From contig NC_006045.2 of assembly GCF_000006445.2 (NCBI RefSeq), positions 1,488,001 to 1,552,000 on the forward strand: DNA of 64,000 nt. Reading direction: 5' to 3'. A program made the translations under genes and the position numbers. The DNA is from Debaryomyces hansenii CBS767 (Eukaryota > Ascomycota > Pichiomycetes > Serinales > Debaryomycetaceae). Below the pieces are notes generated by a model, which made no database searches, was not told where the DNA came from, and saw only the letters and a list, made by a program, of their open reading frames with translations. Below are positions 25,991 to 36,134 of the stretch, piece by piece. Position 1 is the stretch's first letter, and every line of letters begins with the position of its first letter.

Positions 25991-27478
25991 CTATTCGTTA
26001 GTAGGCTTATCGATTGGTTTATCGGTCGATTTTGCGGCCAACAGGACATCAAACACCTTCATTCTGGTTGTTACTCGGTCGTCTGTCACCAATTCCTGAA
26101 CCCATTCGGAATTCTTTTCTTTACCAGTAGCCACCCACTTTTTAGGCCATTCCAATTCCTCTTCTTTCGCCATAAATTGGTCCTTGTAGACAAATGGTCT
26201 CGACACGTTTTGCACGACGACAGATGTTCTACAACCATAATCGTCGGCGACATTTCTTTTCGTGAAAAAGCGATAAAGCTTACGGTGGGTGTTCAAAAAT
26301 CCAGACACTATGGGTAACGGAAATACGTAAACGGGTTGTTCAAATATCACTGGAACGTTCTTCTTATTCATGATGAGGCTTACGTTCTGGAACTCTGGTG
26401 CGTACGTTGCGTTAGGGTATTCGTCTGGGGTAATGAATGGTTTGGGTACAGGTTTTTCGTTGTCTCCTTCTTCTGCATTTGGAGTATTTTCTGCTGTCTC
26501 TGATGGGGTTTCTGGTACGGCATCTTGTTTATCTACACTGTCAGCTGGTAAGTCGTCAGTTGGTAACACTGGTAATTCGACCACTGCTTTGGATTCATTA
26601 TCGTTGTGCGCGGTCTCAGGTTCGTTTTCAGTCACTTGGGGATCAACTTCCGTAATTGTCCTAACCTCTTCTGGTGCTTCCAATGGTCCTAATAACCCTT
26701 CGTGGACCCCGGTCATATATTCTTTGTATGCCCCTCTTCCGATACAAATAACCCCACCAGCTTCCATCGGGTTCAATTCATCGTCTCTCTTAGCATCAAT
26801 TGGTTCTTTCAAGTAGTAAAGCCCTAATACGTCCTTAGGTGAGTATAAGTCATTACTGCTAACTAGAGCTTCGTCCTCTTTGGAATTACTTTGAAATTTC
26901 AAGGTGAAGAAGTTTGGCACATCCTTCTTGAAAAACTTCGTCCACGACGCATCATATTGCTCTTGTTTAGCTTCTTCCTGTGCCTTTTTAGCGTTTTCAT
27001 TCGTTTCGATTCTCAATTCTCTAATTCTCTCTGCGACTGCAGCTCTGATGTCTCCCTGTCTATTCTCCGTGAAAACATCAAAATCAATGGCACTAGCATT
27101 CAATAAAGGCTTTACATACTTCCTGAAATACACCATCGATGAATCTAAATAATCGTTCGGTGGTGGTGCTATAAAAACAGATAGTTTTCTTGGGATTCTA
27201 TCGGTTCTGTATGCTTCTTCTCCCAAAGGTTCAAATTTCTCCATCCATTTCTTTCTTATTTGTTTTTGTTGATATCTGTCATATGCTACACCTCCACCAA
27301 CACTCGCAAGCAAAGTCCAAAAAATCATCCAATTCCGTGATGGTAACGATATTTTTGGAATTCCCATCATTCGTAATGCTGGATTTGACCATCCTTTTTT
27401 CACTGGTGGCTTGTTCACTTTTTCTGCTCCTTCAACATTAGGAGTTGAACCTTTAGATGGTTCTGGGTTCTCTGACAT
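25991..27478 (-). CDS. TIM54: Mitochondrial inner-membrane import subunit Tim54
   Basis: A 495-residue protein. A short polar N-terminus with a WSNPALRMMGIPKISLPSRNW block precedes a single membrane segment at about 49-66. A large soluble domain then begins with the DRYQQKQIRKKWMEKFEPL and RIPRKLSVFIAPPPNDYL motifs characteristic of Tim54. A Glu/Pro/Thr-rich stretch occupies about 275-345, and the conserved C-terminal third includes FVYKDQFMAKEEE. Tim54 stabilises the TIM22 translocase, which inserts carrier proteins into the inner membrane, and helps assemble Yme1. The length is close to that of S. cerevisiae Tim54 (478). The disordered Glu/Thr linker is lineage-variable. Confidence 0.93.
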   Translation of the reverse strand: MSENPEPSKGSTPNVEGAEKVNKPPVKKGWSNPALRMMGIPKISLPSRNWMIFWTLLASVGGGVAYDRYQQKQIRKKWMEKFEPLGEEAYRTDRIPRKLSVFIAPPPNDYLDSSMVYFRKYVKPLLNASAIDFDVFTENRQGDIRAAVAERIRELRIETNENAKKAQEEAKQEQYDASWTKFFKKDVPNFFTLKFQSNSKEDEALVSSNDLYSPKDVLGLYYLKEPIDAKRDDELNPMEAGGVICIGRGAYKEYMTGVHEGLLGPLEAPEEVRTITEVDPQVTENEPETAHNDNESKAVVELPVLPTDDLPADSVDKQDAVPETPSETAENTPNAEEGDNEKPVPKPFITPDEYPNATYAPEFQNVSLIMNKKNVPVIFEQPVYVFPLPIVSGFLNTHRKLYRFFTKRNVADDYGCRTSVVVQNVSRPFVYKDQFMAKEEELEWPKKWVATGKEKNSEWVQELVTDDRVTTRMKVFDVLLAAKSTDKPIDKPTNE

Positions 27479-27934
27479 ATCGCCTAATGCTTTATATCAG
27501 GAAACTTATGCTATTATATCTCTGATAACTTCATTTAATATATTGAATCGTCGATGAGAGTTGAATTAAATTGTAAGTCGTGTGATTCCTCAAAAAGTTT
27601 TTTTTGGTCTTTTTCGCAACTAGATCACAAAGGCTACCTCTTAGTATATACTATGGTTTTAATACTATTCCATACTACCTGTTGGTAAATCTACTGATTT
27701 TTTCATTCCGCTAAAATTTTAAAAGCATTAGGTTTTATTTGTGTAAATATGGGACACTATATCCTATGGCAAGGCCAAGAAAGCTTTGTCAATTATGAAA
27801 TTTTTGGAATTTTGAACTAAATACAATAAAATAAAGTCATTTGTAGAAACTTAGTATAATTAACAAATGTATTGTAAACCATACCACGAATATTATCGAG
27901 AATGGAAAGACATCTAAACGTGAATTTATAGATA
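27479..27934. other. 456-bp spacer, presumed TIM54 promoter
   Basis: The gap lies between the TIM54 start and the ZNG1 stop, both on the minus strand. It is AT-rich with a T8 run near 27600. I see no gene, tRNA or clear snoRNA in it. Confidence 0.5.
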
Positions 27935-29242
27935 CTACTTTCTCAAGTATGCTTGTAATTCAGTATATAAATCATCATGGGTCAAATTCTTACCGATGAA
28001 TACTAGTTTATTTTGAGTGATTCCATCGACTAGTCTACCACCTTCAATGATATCATACGTATCCCTAACACCTTGGATCACTCTTACATCAAGTTGTTCG
28101 TTTTTGCTTTTGTTCACCAAAATTCCCTTGGTTCTATGAATTTCGATAGGATTGTTGTTAGCTGTGTTTTCCCAGAGCACATATTGAAGAAAAGACTCCA
28201 CCTTATTGAATTCGCCGTTTTCGAAAAAAGGAAATGTTATGGTCACAGTGGCGATTCTGTCATCATGATAGGTCGAGCTGTTCATATAATTTATCGATTC
28301 TGTTAACTTTTCAGTGTTTGCCTCAAATGCATGCAAATCTAAGATCTTTGCAAGATCGATATCACCAAAGCTTGTTGTATGAATAGGTGTGCTGGAGTTA
28401 ATTCCTTTAACTTTATCCACAATAGCTTTGATTCTATGGTCATATGATTCTTTTTCCAATGTATCCACTTTGTTTATTAAGATTGTATCCGCAAGGGCAA
28501 TCTGTAAATGAGCCGTGGTCAAGCCCTCATCTAGTTTTTTTCTCTCATCTTCGAGTTCCTCCTCCGTAAGATCATCAGCATTAACACTCTGACTTACTTT
28601 TAAGTGCTTATTCGCTCTATGCCAATGTCCACCAACATCGTCCAAACATTTAAGAATGTTTTGTGCGTCCAAGACCGTAATAACTCCATCTATATAAACA
28701 TTAGATGATAGCCCTTCATCCATCCAAAACATCTTGGCTATTGGAGCCGGATCAGCGATTCCTGTAGTTTCTAACAAAATATAATCAATTTTTCCTCTGG
28801 AGTTTTCAATTAACTGCTCTATAGCAAGAACACCATTATCCTTTACTGTACAACAAAGGCATCCATTACCCAAGTCGAGCCATTCTTGAACCGATTCATT
28901 ATTTTCAGTATCCTTGACCGTGATAGCCTTTTCGATTGCTGATGAGTCCCCAAACTCGTTTAAAATTATCGCCAACCTCTTCTTTGAGCTTTTCCCAATC
29001 ATCTCCAAGAGCGTCGATTTACCAGAACCTAAATATCCGGTGATAATTGTAATTGGGATTTTCGTCTTCTCATCAGTGATATCAAGTTCCTTTACTTGCT
29101 TCACAGGCGGTGAAGCCGATTTACCTACCGCTCCAAGTTTATTATCATTCGATCCTTTAGCAAACTGATTACCGTTATCAGGCAATTCCTCAACCAAGTC
29201 TGGTATATCATCCATTTTCCTAATATATTTAAAATTTGTCAT
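27935..29242 (-). CDS. ZNG1: COG0523 zinc-chaperone GTPase Zng1 (YNR029C/CBWD family)
   Basis: A 435-residue G3E-family GTPase. It contains Walker A GYLGSGKS (69-76), the metal-binding GNGCLCC motif (C128, C130, C131), ETTGIADPAP, and the base-specificity motif INKVD. A C-terminal CobW domain follows. Zng1 delivers zinc to methionine aminopeptidase type 1. The first ATG (29242) is used here, but the second in-frame Met (residue 10) would also serve. It is divergent from ALG12 across about 125 bp, the same adjacency as YNR029C-YNR030W in S. cerevisiae. The N-terminal client-docking motif is not the canonical CPELVP; the nearest visible segment is DIPDLVEELP. Confidence 0.9.
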   Translation of the reverse strand: MTNFKYIRKMDDIPDLVEELPDNGNQFAKGSNDNKLGAVGKSASPPVKQVKELDITDEKTKIPITIITGYLGSGKSTLLEMIGKSSKKRLAIILNEFGDSSAIEKAITVKDTENNESVQEWLDLGNGCLCCTVKDNGVLAIEQLIENSRGKIDYILLETTGIADPAPIAKMFWMDEGLSSNVYIDGVITVLDAQNILKCLDDVGGHWHRANKHLKVSQSVNADDLTEEELEDERKKLDEGLTTAHLQIALADTILINKVDTLEKESYDHRIKAIVDKVKGINSSTPIHTTSFGDIDLAKILDLHAFEANTEKLTESINYMNSSTYHDDRIATVTITFPFFENGEFNKVESFLQYVLWENTANNNPIEIHRTKGILVNKSKNEQLDVRVIQGVRDTYDIIEGGRLVDGITQNKLVFIGKNLTHDDLYTELQAYLRK

Positions 29243-29368
29243 TAAAATTATATCTATTGCAAAGATTCCATTTCAAACGGTCGCAGTACTGCTCAAAACG
29301 ATCAAAATTTAATATTTTTGATAAATTATATATCGAAATTGTTATTGTATATCTACAGACAATTGACG

Positions 29369-31267
29369 ATGTATAAGTATAATAAGTTACTAGATATAAT
29401 CCTCTTGGCAATAATTGTATATCATTTGCTAATATCACCTTATTCTAAGGTTGAGGAGTCTTTTAACATACAAGCAATTCATGACATTATTAACTATGGG
29501 GTATTTCCGCAGGAGAATATCTCATATAACTACGACCATAACAATTTTCCTGGGTCGGTTCCTAGGACTTTCGTTGGAAGTTTAGCAATTGCCGGTATTG
29601 CCAAGGTTATTCAATCATTCACATCATTAATTGGTCTTGATAATGTAATATTCAAGGATCAGAGCCAACTTAATCTTCAGATACTCGTGAGATGTGTATT
29701 AGGTTTTGCTAACGGGTTTGCATTTATGAAGATACGTGATAGTATCAATCAGCTAACATTGCGTGATAGAATCTCGAAACGCAGAGGTCTAATTGGATTT
29801 TGGTTCATGATATTGCTTATTTCACAATTTCACATATTATACTATTCGTCTCGTACGTTACCCAACTTTATTGCATTACCATTAGTATCACATGCAATAA
29901 GTAAAATTATTGTTGGTGATATGTCTGGTTTGACGTGGTTGGCTTTTACAGGTGTAGTATTTCGGTTAGAAATTGGGTTGTTTGGGGTCATTATTGCGCT
30001 AGTTTCGTCCTTTGTTTTCGGTCAGAGTAATATATCTCTAAATTTGATTATGTTATGCGTGGGCACTGTTGTTGGACTTATAACTACATTGACTATCGAT
30101 TCCTACTTTTGGGGCTATTGGCTTGTTCCTGAATTGGTCTCATTCAAATTCAATATTATTTCTGGTAAATCAGCCGAATGGGGCACCGAGCCATGGGCAG
30201 CGTATTTCAACAAATATATTTGGCAATTATTCAGACCTCCAATTGTTTTGATACTTACATTACCAGGGATTATGCATGATCCAGCAGATGATAAGATTTC
30301 TACTGCCTCCATCAATAAGACACCAAATGAGAAAAAAATTGAAGTGACCCATCCCGCTAAGAATTCTTTGCGTATTTTGTTTGTTTCTTCATTATTGTTT
30401 GTTGTTGCTATGTCATTCCAACCTCATAAGGAATGGAGATTTATAATCTATATTGCGCCTGTTTTGACTTTACAAGCAGCTAACGGATTTGCTAATATAT
30501 CTATTAGGTGGTCTACATCAGTTTTCAATAAGCTTTTAGTATTAATCTGTCTTGCTTTTATGTTAATTGGAATATTATTATCAGTTGTTATGGGATACAT
30601 TTCTAGCTTTAATTATCCAGGAGGAGATGCCTTATTATTTGTTAATAATTATATAAGTAACAATCATGATAAGGAATTTCTCATCCATATGGACGTTGCG
30701 TCTTGTATGTCCGGTATCAATAGATTTGGGGAAATTCATAATAATTCGGCTATAACATATGATAAGACTGAAGATGAATTTGATTTGTTGACTATCTGGA
30801 ATGATATTGATATTTTAATTACAGAAGTTAACTTGAATGAAATCGATGCATTACATGCAAGCTCAAAACTTACCTATAATCCTAACAACTGGAAGATCAT
30901 ACACTCCTCTGACAAATACAAGGGTATTTCGGTAATACCAATAATTCAATTGATCAAAGAACAAAGAATAAACTCTTACACAATACCAGCCTTACTTACT
31001 CAGATTGCCGATGAATTCATACATATCAAGTTCAGCACGATAAGGAACCTTATACAATCTATGGTAATTAGAAGTAATTATTTATATGTTTATGAGAGGG
31101 TATCTCCTGATGAAGGGCTTGACGAATTAATCGAGGAGTTAAAGGATCAAGTGTCTTATAAATCAAAAGAAAGTGACAACCCTGATCTCAAAGAAGTTGA
31201 TTTACACGATTTAAGAGAGGATGTAAATGATGAAATCAATATTTTGGAAGAAGAATTCACATCTTGA
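29369..31267 (+). CDS. ALG12: Dolichyl-P-Man alpha-1,6-mannosyltransferase Alg12
   Basis: The ATG at 29369 gives 632 residues; the 17 codons upstream begin with TTG and are probably leader. It is a GT22-family enzyme with the family block just after the first membrane segment: ISPYSKVEESFNIQAIHD, then the segment ending NFPGSVPRTFVG. HKEWRFIIY near residue 355 is the conserved HKE loop. About ten hydrophobic helices lie before residue 420, followed by a long hydrophilic C-terminal region. Alg12 adds the eighth mannose to the lipid-linked oligosaccharide in the ER lumen. It is longer than S. cerevisiae Alg12 (551) mainly at the C-terminus. Confidence 0.92.
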   Translation: MYKYNKLLDIILLAIIVYHLLISPYSKVEESFNIQAIHDIINYGVFPQENISYNYDHNNFPGSVPRTFVGSLAIAGIAKVIQSFTSLIGLDNVIFKDQSQLNLQILVRCVLGFANGFAFMKIRDSINQLTLRDRISKRRGLIGFWFMILLISQFHILYYSSRTLPNFIALPLVSHAISKIIVGDMSGLTWLAFTGVVFRLEIGLFGVIIALVSSFVFGQSNISLNLIMLCVGTVVGLITTLTIDSYFWGYWLVPELVSFKFNIISGKSAEWGTEPWAAYFNKYIWQLFRPPIVLILTLPGIMHDPADDKISTASINKTPNEKKIEVTHPAKNSLRILFVSSLLFVVAMSFQPHKEWRFIIYIAPVLTLQAANGFANISIRWSTSVFNKLLVLICLAFMLIGILLSVVMGYISSFNYPGGDALLFVNNYISNNHDKEFLIHMDVASCMSGINRFGEIHNNSAITYDKTEDEFDLLTIWNDIDILITEVNLNEIDALHASSKLTYNPNNWKIIHSSDKYKGISVIPIIQLIKEQRINSYTIPALLTQIADEFIHIKFSTIRNLIQSMVIRSNYLYVYERVSPDEGLDELIEELKDQVSYKSKESDNPDLKEVDLHDLREDVNDEINILEEEFTS

Positions 31268-31331
31268 ATATTTAGAATAGCTTTATAGGGTCTTATATAA
31301 TCGATGGAAATATATTCAAGAATTTATCAAG

Positions 31332-34300
31332 TCAAAACCTATCTGTATCCTTAGTCGGTGAAATTTCAATAAGATTGTTCTTTAACTTTTCTTTCAACTT
31401 CTTTATTGGCGAAAATCTTGGCTCATCAATGTCATCATCAATTGGAACAAAAATGGGGGTTATACGTCGCATTCTTTTGGCAGTTTCAATGATAGACTTT
31501 TCATCGTCATTAGCACCAGTACTTGGTATTTTTGACGGACTAGTATCACCTTGATTAGACGAAAACAGGTCTGTCAATGGTACTTCGGCAATACTAAAAT
31601 TTGGAGGTTTTGGCGGTAAAATAGGCTTATAGTCATTATACTTTGGGGGTGAAAGTCGAATAAATCTTGAACTGTTACGATCAATCAACAGTTTAGACTC
31701 CAATGACGGATTTTTATCACCGCTTGTGCGCCAGTGTTCTCTTCTTGGGGTGGATGTAGCTCTGACTTTACCAAAATGCTTTCGTAACGCATCTATACGT
31801 TCATGCTTTAGTCTCAACGTTGTTTCTTGTAATTTTGTTGGGCTACCTCCAGCTGTGCCACTGGTAAAATGGGGCGTCAAAGGTACTCTATCAGACTGAG
31901 GTTTTAGTGGGGTGTACAAATAGCTGGCATTAGGATCTTCATTGTTATTGGCTCTAGTTATATTTCGGGTTAATGATTTTTTTGCCAATGGCGACTGATT
32001 ATTGATCATACTGGCTTCCTTATCTACAAGAAATTTCCCACTTATTTCCCTTTCGTCTTGTAGTTCTCTTAATTTGTATATCCACAATTCTAAGATCGAT
32101 CTTGACTTTACATTTTGCCATCTTTTAGTGAATAATTCACAACTTTGATGATGTCTTTCGATATTCTTAATATACTTCATTGACCAATTACTTAAAGTCT
32201 CTCGAAATTTGCGGAATTCTTTTTGACTTACAAAATCATCTCCTAATTCACTCAAATATCGATTAACATGAAGGAATTGGTCGTACCATATAACTAAAAA
32301 CTTTTTAGTTAGAAGTCTTGTTTCAAATCTTGTTGCGAGAAGATTCAATTCCAACTTTCGCTGTGTAGCGGATACCCATTTGTTAAGGAATACCTTTCTC
32401 AAGGATGATGTTCGGCCAAATTTTTCACACTCAGCATCTAAATATGAAACAACCGTTTCTCTCTCATTATATTTATTGACCCACAAAATCAAGTATTTAG
32501 AAATACGATTCGGAATTACAATGCTATCGTTAAAGGACTTAATTTTAGAATTTGCAGAATTTTGAAACCTTGAATCATAGCGCAGTTGCCAATTACGCAT
32601 TGCAACCAAACTAATTAAACGATCGTTAAATTTCAATCGGTATTTACCTGACATATCATCACGACTGAAATCTTCCATGATAGAAGCAAAATCTTTCGTA
32701 TATAGGTGAAGTTTCCCGATTATCTTATTCAAATATTTTCTTTGCAAATTTAAATCTGATACTTCGTTCATCAGTTCATTCTTTCTATAATTAAAAATCC
32801 ACCTAATTAAAAATTTGTAATTCGTATTAGATATGTCACTTCGAATTGCTCGTGATGCATTATCATTGTTCACCTTTGATTTATCGCCCATTTGTTTCAA
32901 AGCTGCTGATTTAAGCTTCAATTCCGATTTAAATTGAAAGCATTTTAGTTGATAAGATAATAACCATTTAGTAAAATATGTCCTTAACTTGTGAGAAGTC
33001 AGAATCTCCTTTAAACAAGAGCGGTTACGGCTGTTAAAAGTGAAAGAGGTCATTGCAGATTCTAATTTCCATCTCTTGAAGCTCACCTTCAACAAATTGC
33101 TTCTATGAAAGCTATTTGCAATACAATTAAGGTCTTTATATTCTTTCCAATGAAGAAAAGTATTTGATTTTATCGTAAGGTGTTTTTCTTGAATACTATG
33201 CTTGGCTTTGATTTGCAACTTTGTTTTCTTTAACCATTGCTCAGAGAAAAAGAACTCGAGAAAAATCGTATTATTTCTCAATTTAGTCTCATTATAGATG
33301 CTTTGTATGTTCTTAGCGTACTTCAAAATTTTGAAGTATTTTGAAAATATAATATACCTCTCAATATTACCCAACCTATGTAATTTTTCACTCAAGGTTG
33401 AAGGAGGGATAGAATTATTTGCAACATCCAACTGAGTAATGGTGGGTAGTTCAAGTTCTTCATTTTTGCTAGAGTAGTTAGGTTCAATTTTTAAATTCAT
33501 TTTAGCATACCAGTTCTTTATAATGAATTTTTTTAGGTTAAGATTGTCTTTATAAAGCAACTTCTCGTAATTATTAAATGCTATCAACGATAAGTCTTTA
33601 TTTTTATGAAAATTAATCAAGAAATATTTGAAATGGCCTTTCAAAAGATGTTGCTTATCGTAGTTCAATGCCTGGTTTTGTAATCCTTGCGTGTAATTCA
33701 ACTTTCGATACCACAAGTCTAACCACTTTGCTTCATAACGAAGGATAGCCTTGTCATTCATATCTCCATAGTCCTTCGAGCGTAATAACCAAAAATCTTT
33801 GAAAGTTTTACACAAAATATCTTGGTCATAAAAGCTTGTCGTAGCTGATCCCAATTTATCGAGCTTTAGCTTTTTACTAAACCATCTTTTTAAAACTTTT
33901 TTCTTTAGAGTATTATCAGATTCCGGAAACCATTCATAATTTAAATTATATTCAAGCTGACTTATTGCAAGTGTCTTATAGTTCCATTTGTGAAAGATGC
34001 TGTATTTTAATTGTGAATTCGAATAGTAGTCACATATTGCCAATTTCATTAAAATTGTACGAGGGAGTTCTTCATGCGATAATGATTCTTTATTCAAATA
34101 TGTATGCAATTGATAGAATCGAAGAACAGTATCTCTAATGTCGTATTCTTCCAGGGTAACATCCTCGTTCTCATAATCAGTAATAGTATCGACTAATGCG
34201 ACGATGCTTTCAACAAAATCCATATCCTCTTGATTACGTATTTCTGGAAGCTCATGGTAAAGTAAATGCATATAATATTTTAAAATCAACGGAAAATCAT

Positions 34301-35702
34301 TATTGAAATCAAAATTAAATTCATTTAATAAGGGAATGATATGTCGTAAATTATTTACTAAAGTCAATTGATCTTCCTTAGTATATGAGAGATCGAAAGA
34401 GTTAAATTGTGTATGCACTTGTTCTGCTTTATCGTCATTATTCCATTTACCTTCTTTTTTCTCACCATTGTGCCATTTACCTACCACATTATCAGAAATT
34501 TCCGTATCAATGCCTTCCAGTTCAGCATAACTTGAATAAATTTTATTATCTTCTGGTTGCATCAAGTGATCGCTTGTTGTCCTATCTATCGCAGTATGCA
34601 ATTCAAATCTATTCTCATAATACAGTTCCGGAAACACCACCATTTTTGTTATTACTCGCTTGTTGATTTCTTCAAATCGAGCAGGTAGTATAGATTCTCG
34701 GATTGACTCACCACTTAAAAAGAAATTGTAGAAGTAATTGAATTTCAATTCTTTGTATTTGAAATCGTTTATCTCCATTGTATCTATGTTAGCAGATTTT
34801 TTATACAAGTTGATCATTATTCGTATATATTTGGAATAATCATTAAACGAAGATTGCGAATCCCTGTGAAATTTCTTAAATGATGATACTTGAAGGAATA
34901 ACTGGTACAAGTTCGAAAAGTTCTGATCATTACATTGAAAATTTAACGGTGATGCACTAATACCTATGGGCGATGGAAATTCATTCGATTCATAACTAAA
35001 GATAGATGTATCTGTCAGTCCATTATTATCATTTAGTTCTTTCTCTTCGCAACTTCTATTTCCAATAAATTCGTCTAGCAAAGAAACCATTTTTTCCGTA
35101 TCATGTTCATCCAAACTCATACCAGAATCCAATTTATCCTGCAAATTGGAGTAAAGGTTTAACTCATAGTTAAAGCACCGATTGATATAATATACCAATT
35201 TTTGCTCCGATTCTGAATGAAGCTTGAAAAAAAAATCCAATAGCTCAGAAAATCGTATCAATATGGTGGAGAAAGATTCTTTTATTCTCTTTGGTTTCTT
35301 GTCATCTGATGTGGAATCACTAAAGGAAAGGAGTTTAATCAATTGCTTGAGAACATATGATCTTGAGGATCTGTTGCTTATCCCTTGATTCTGGTACGAT
35401 TGGATAGCGGAGAAAATATTCAAGTTTGTGATTCGTTCTGAATCGCAAGACAAACCTAACGAAGCCTTATTTAGGTAGTATAGTAATGATAACGACCCAA
35501 TCTCAGAACAGCTTGGTGACACATTCAAATTTAGTTCGTAATAAAGTTTATCATGGTAATTCAATAATTGAAGTATACTGTGTATGGTTTCTTCAAGAAG
35601 TGTTTCGTAGCTGGAATCAGTTTGAGTTGTTGGATATAAATGAAGTGTATGCAAGTCCTTAATTGTCTTATGTAGAAGTTCATTTAACGGAGTATTAGAC
35701 AT
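31332..35702 (-). CDS. SFI1: Spindle pole body half-bridge protein Sfi1
   Basis: A 1456-residue protein, longer than S. cerevisiae Sfi1 (946). Between about 580 and 1215 it has many degenerate Sfi1 repeats, seen as regularly spaced aromatic-plus-Trp units such as KRWFSKK, LDLWYRK, KNWYAKM, FKRWKLE, FTKWLLS, MRNWQLR, LILWVNK, LNKWVSA, LVIWYDQ and LELWIYK. These form a continuous helix that binds centrin (Cdc31) along the half-bridge. The C-terminal region contains Ser/Thr-Pro sites (TPRREHW, SPIKKLK, ISPTKD), fitting Cdk1 control of spindle pole duplication. It is convergent with ALG12 and divergent from BCK1. Confidence 0.85.
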   Translation of the reverse strand: MSNTPLNELLHKTIKDLHTLHLYPTTQTDSSYETLLEETIHSILQLLNYHDKLYYELNLNVSPSCSEIGSLSLLYYLNKASLGLSCDSERITNLNIFSAIQSYQNQGISNRSSRSYVLKQLIKLLSFSDSTSDDKKPKRIKESFSTILIRFSELLDFFFKLHSESEQKLVYYINRCFNYELNLYSNLQDKLDSGMSLDEHDTEKMVSLLDEFIGNRSCEEKELNDNNGLTDTSIFSYESNEFPSPIGISASPLNFQCNDQNFSNLYQLFLQVSSFKKFHRDSQSSFNDYSKYIRIMINLYKKSANIDTMEINDFKYKELKFNYFYNFFLSGESIRESILPARFEEINKRVITKMVVFPELYYENRFELHTAIDRTTSDHLMQPEDNKIYSSYAELEGIDTEISDNVVGKWHNGEKKEGKWNNDDKAEQVHTQFNSFDLSYTKEDQLTLVNNLRHIIPLLNEFNFDFNNDFPLILKYYMHLLYHELPEIRNQEDMDFVESIVALVDTITDYENEDVTLEEYDIRDTVLRFYQLHTYLNKESLSHEELPRTILMKLAICDYYSNSQLKYSIFHKWNYKTLAISQLEYNLNYEWFPESDNTLKKKVLKRWFSKKLKLDKLGSATTSFYDQDILCKTFKDFWLLRSKDYGDMNDKAILRYEAKWLDLWYRKLNYTQGLQNQALNYDKQHLLKGHFKYFLINFHKNKDLSLIAFNNYEKLLYKDNLNLKKFIIKNWYAKMNLKIEPNYSSKNEELELPTITQLDVANNSIPPSTLSEKLHRLGNIERYIIFSKYFKILKYAKNIQSIYNETKLRNNTIFLEFFFSEQWLKKTKLQIKAKHSIQEKHLTIKSNTFLHWKEYKDLNCIANSFHRSNLLKVSFKRWKLESAMTSFTFNSRNRSCLKEILTSHKLRTYFTKWLLSYQLKCFQFKSELKLKSAALKQMGDKSKVNNDNASRAIRSDISNTNYKFLIRWIFNYRKNELMNEVSDLNLQRKYLNKIIGKLHLYTKDFASIMEDFSRDDMSGKYRLKFNDRLISLVAMRNWQLRYDSRFQNSANSKIKSFNDSIVIPNRISKYLILWVNKYNERETVVSYLDAECEKFGRTSSLRKVFLNKWVSATQRKLELNLLATRFETRLLTKKFLVIWYDQFLHVNRYLSELGDDFVSQKEFRKFRETLSNWSMKYIKNIERHHQSCELFTKRWQNVKSRSILELWIYKLRELQDEREISGKFLVDKEASMINNQSPLAKKSLTRNITRANNNEDPNASYLYTPLKPQSDRVPLTPHFTSGTAGGSPTKLQETTLRLKHERIDALRKHFGKVRATSTPRREHWRTSGDKNPSLESKLLIDRNSSRFIRLSPPKYNDYKPILPPKPPNFSIAEVPLTDLFSSNQGDTSPSKIPSTGANDDEKSIIETAKRMRRITPIFVPIDDDIDEPRFSPIKKLKEKLKNNLIEISPTKDTDRF

Positions 35703-36134
35703 GCTATACTGTATAGTTCATTTCCAGACTGAAGTACAATTCCGATGTTTAGACGTTTTTTCGGTATAAATTGTATATGTATACGCTGTTTTGTAAACAG
35801 TGATCTAATAAATATTTTTATCTCGGATACAAAAATTAACTGCACTAAATTTAGAAGATATGATAATAATATCTCTTACATATTTTTAATAAGTTGAACA
35901 CAATATTTAGGGTCTAATATTTATTGAAAGCACATCGGCTTTAATTGGTTTTTAACTTACAATATCTTTGAATTTATTCTCCAAAAGCTTTTCTTTTGTA
36001 ACCGCATATTCATCACAATCAAGTTGCATCCTTATACTGGCTTCATACCTGAAACTATATCCAATCATTGGAATAGTAATCATGCTCATAGGCAAAGATC
36101 TGCTAGTCATGAATTTAATAGAGAGGGAAAAACT
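35703..36134. other. Divergent SFI1/BCK1 intergenic region, probably containing the unrecognised 5' end of BCK1
   Basis: The BCK1 frame stays open upstream to a TGA at 35895, but its first in-frame ATG is 36135. Residues encoded at 36024-36134 look coding and end REGKTMYDD, echoing the S. cerevisiae Bck1 N-terminus. An ATG at 35745 is in the same register, separated by the TGA at 35895. No textbook GTATGT donor is visible, so any first exon is unproven. Confidence 0.5.

Noticed and set aside
26370..26816. 148-codon plus-strand frame inside TIM54
   Set aside because: Antisense shadow of the Glu/Thr/Pro-rich linker of TIM54, with no conserved motif.
27479..27934. Possible C/D-box snoRNA (a CGATGA and a CTGA element)
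   Set aside because: The C-box does not match TGATGA and no terminal stem was found.
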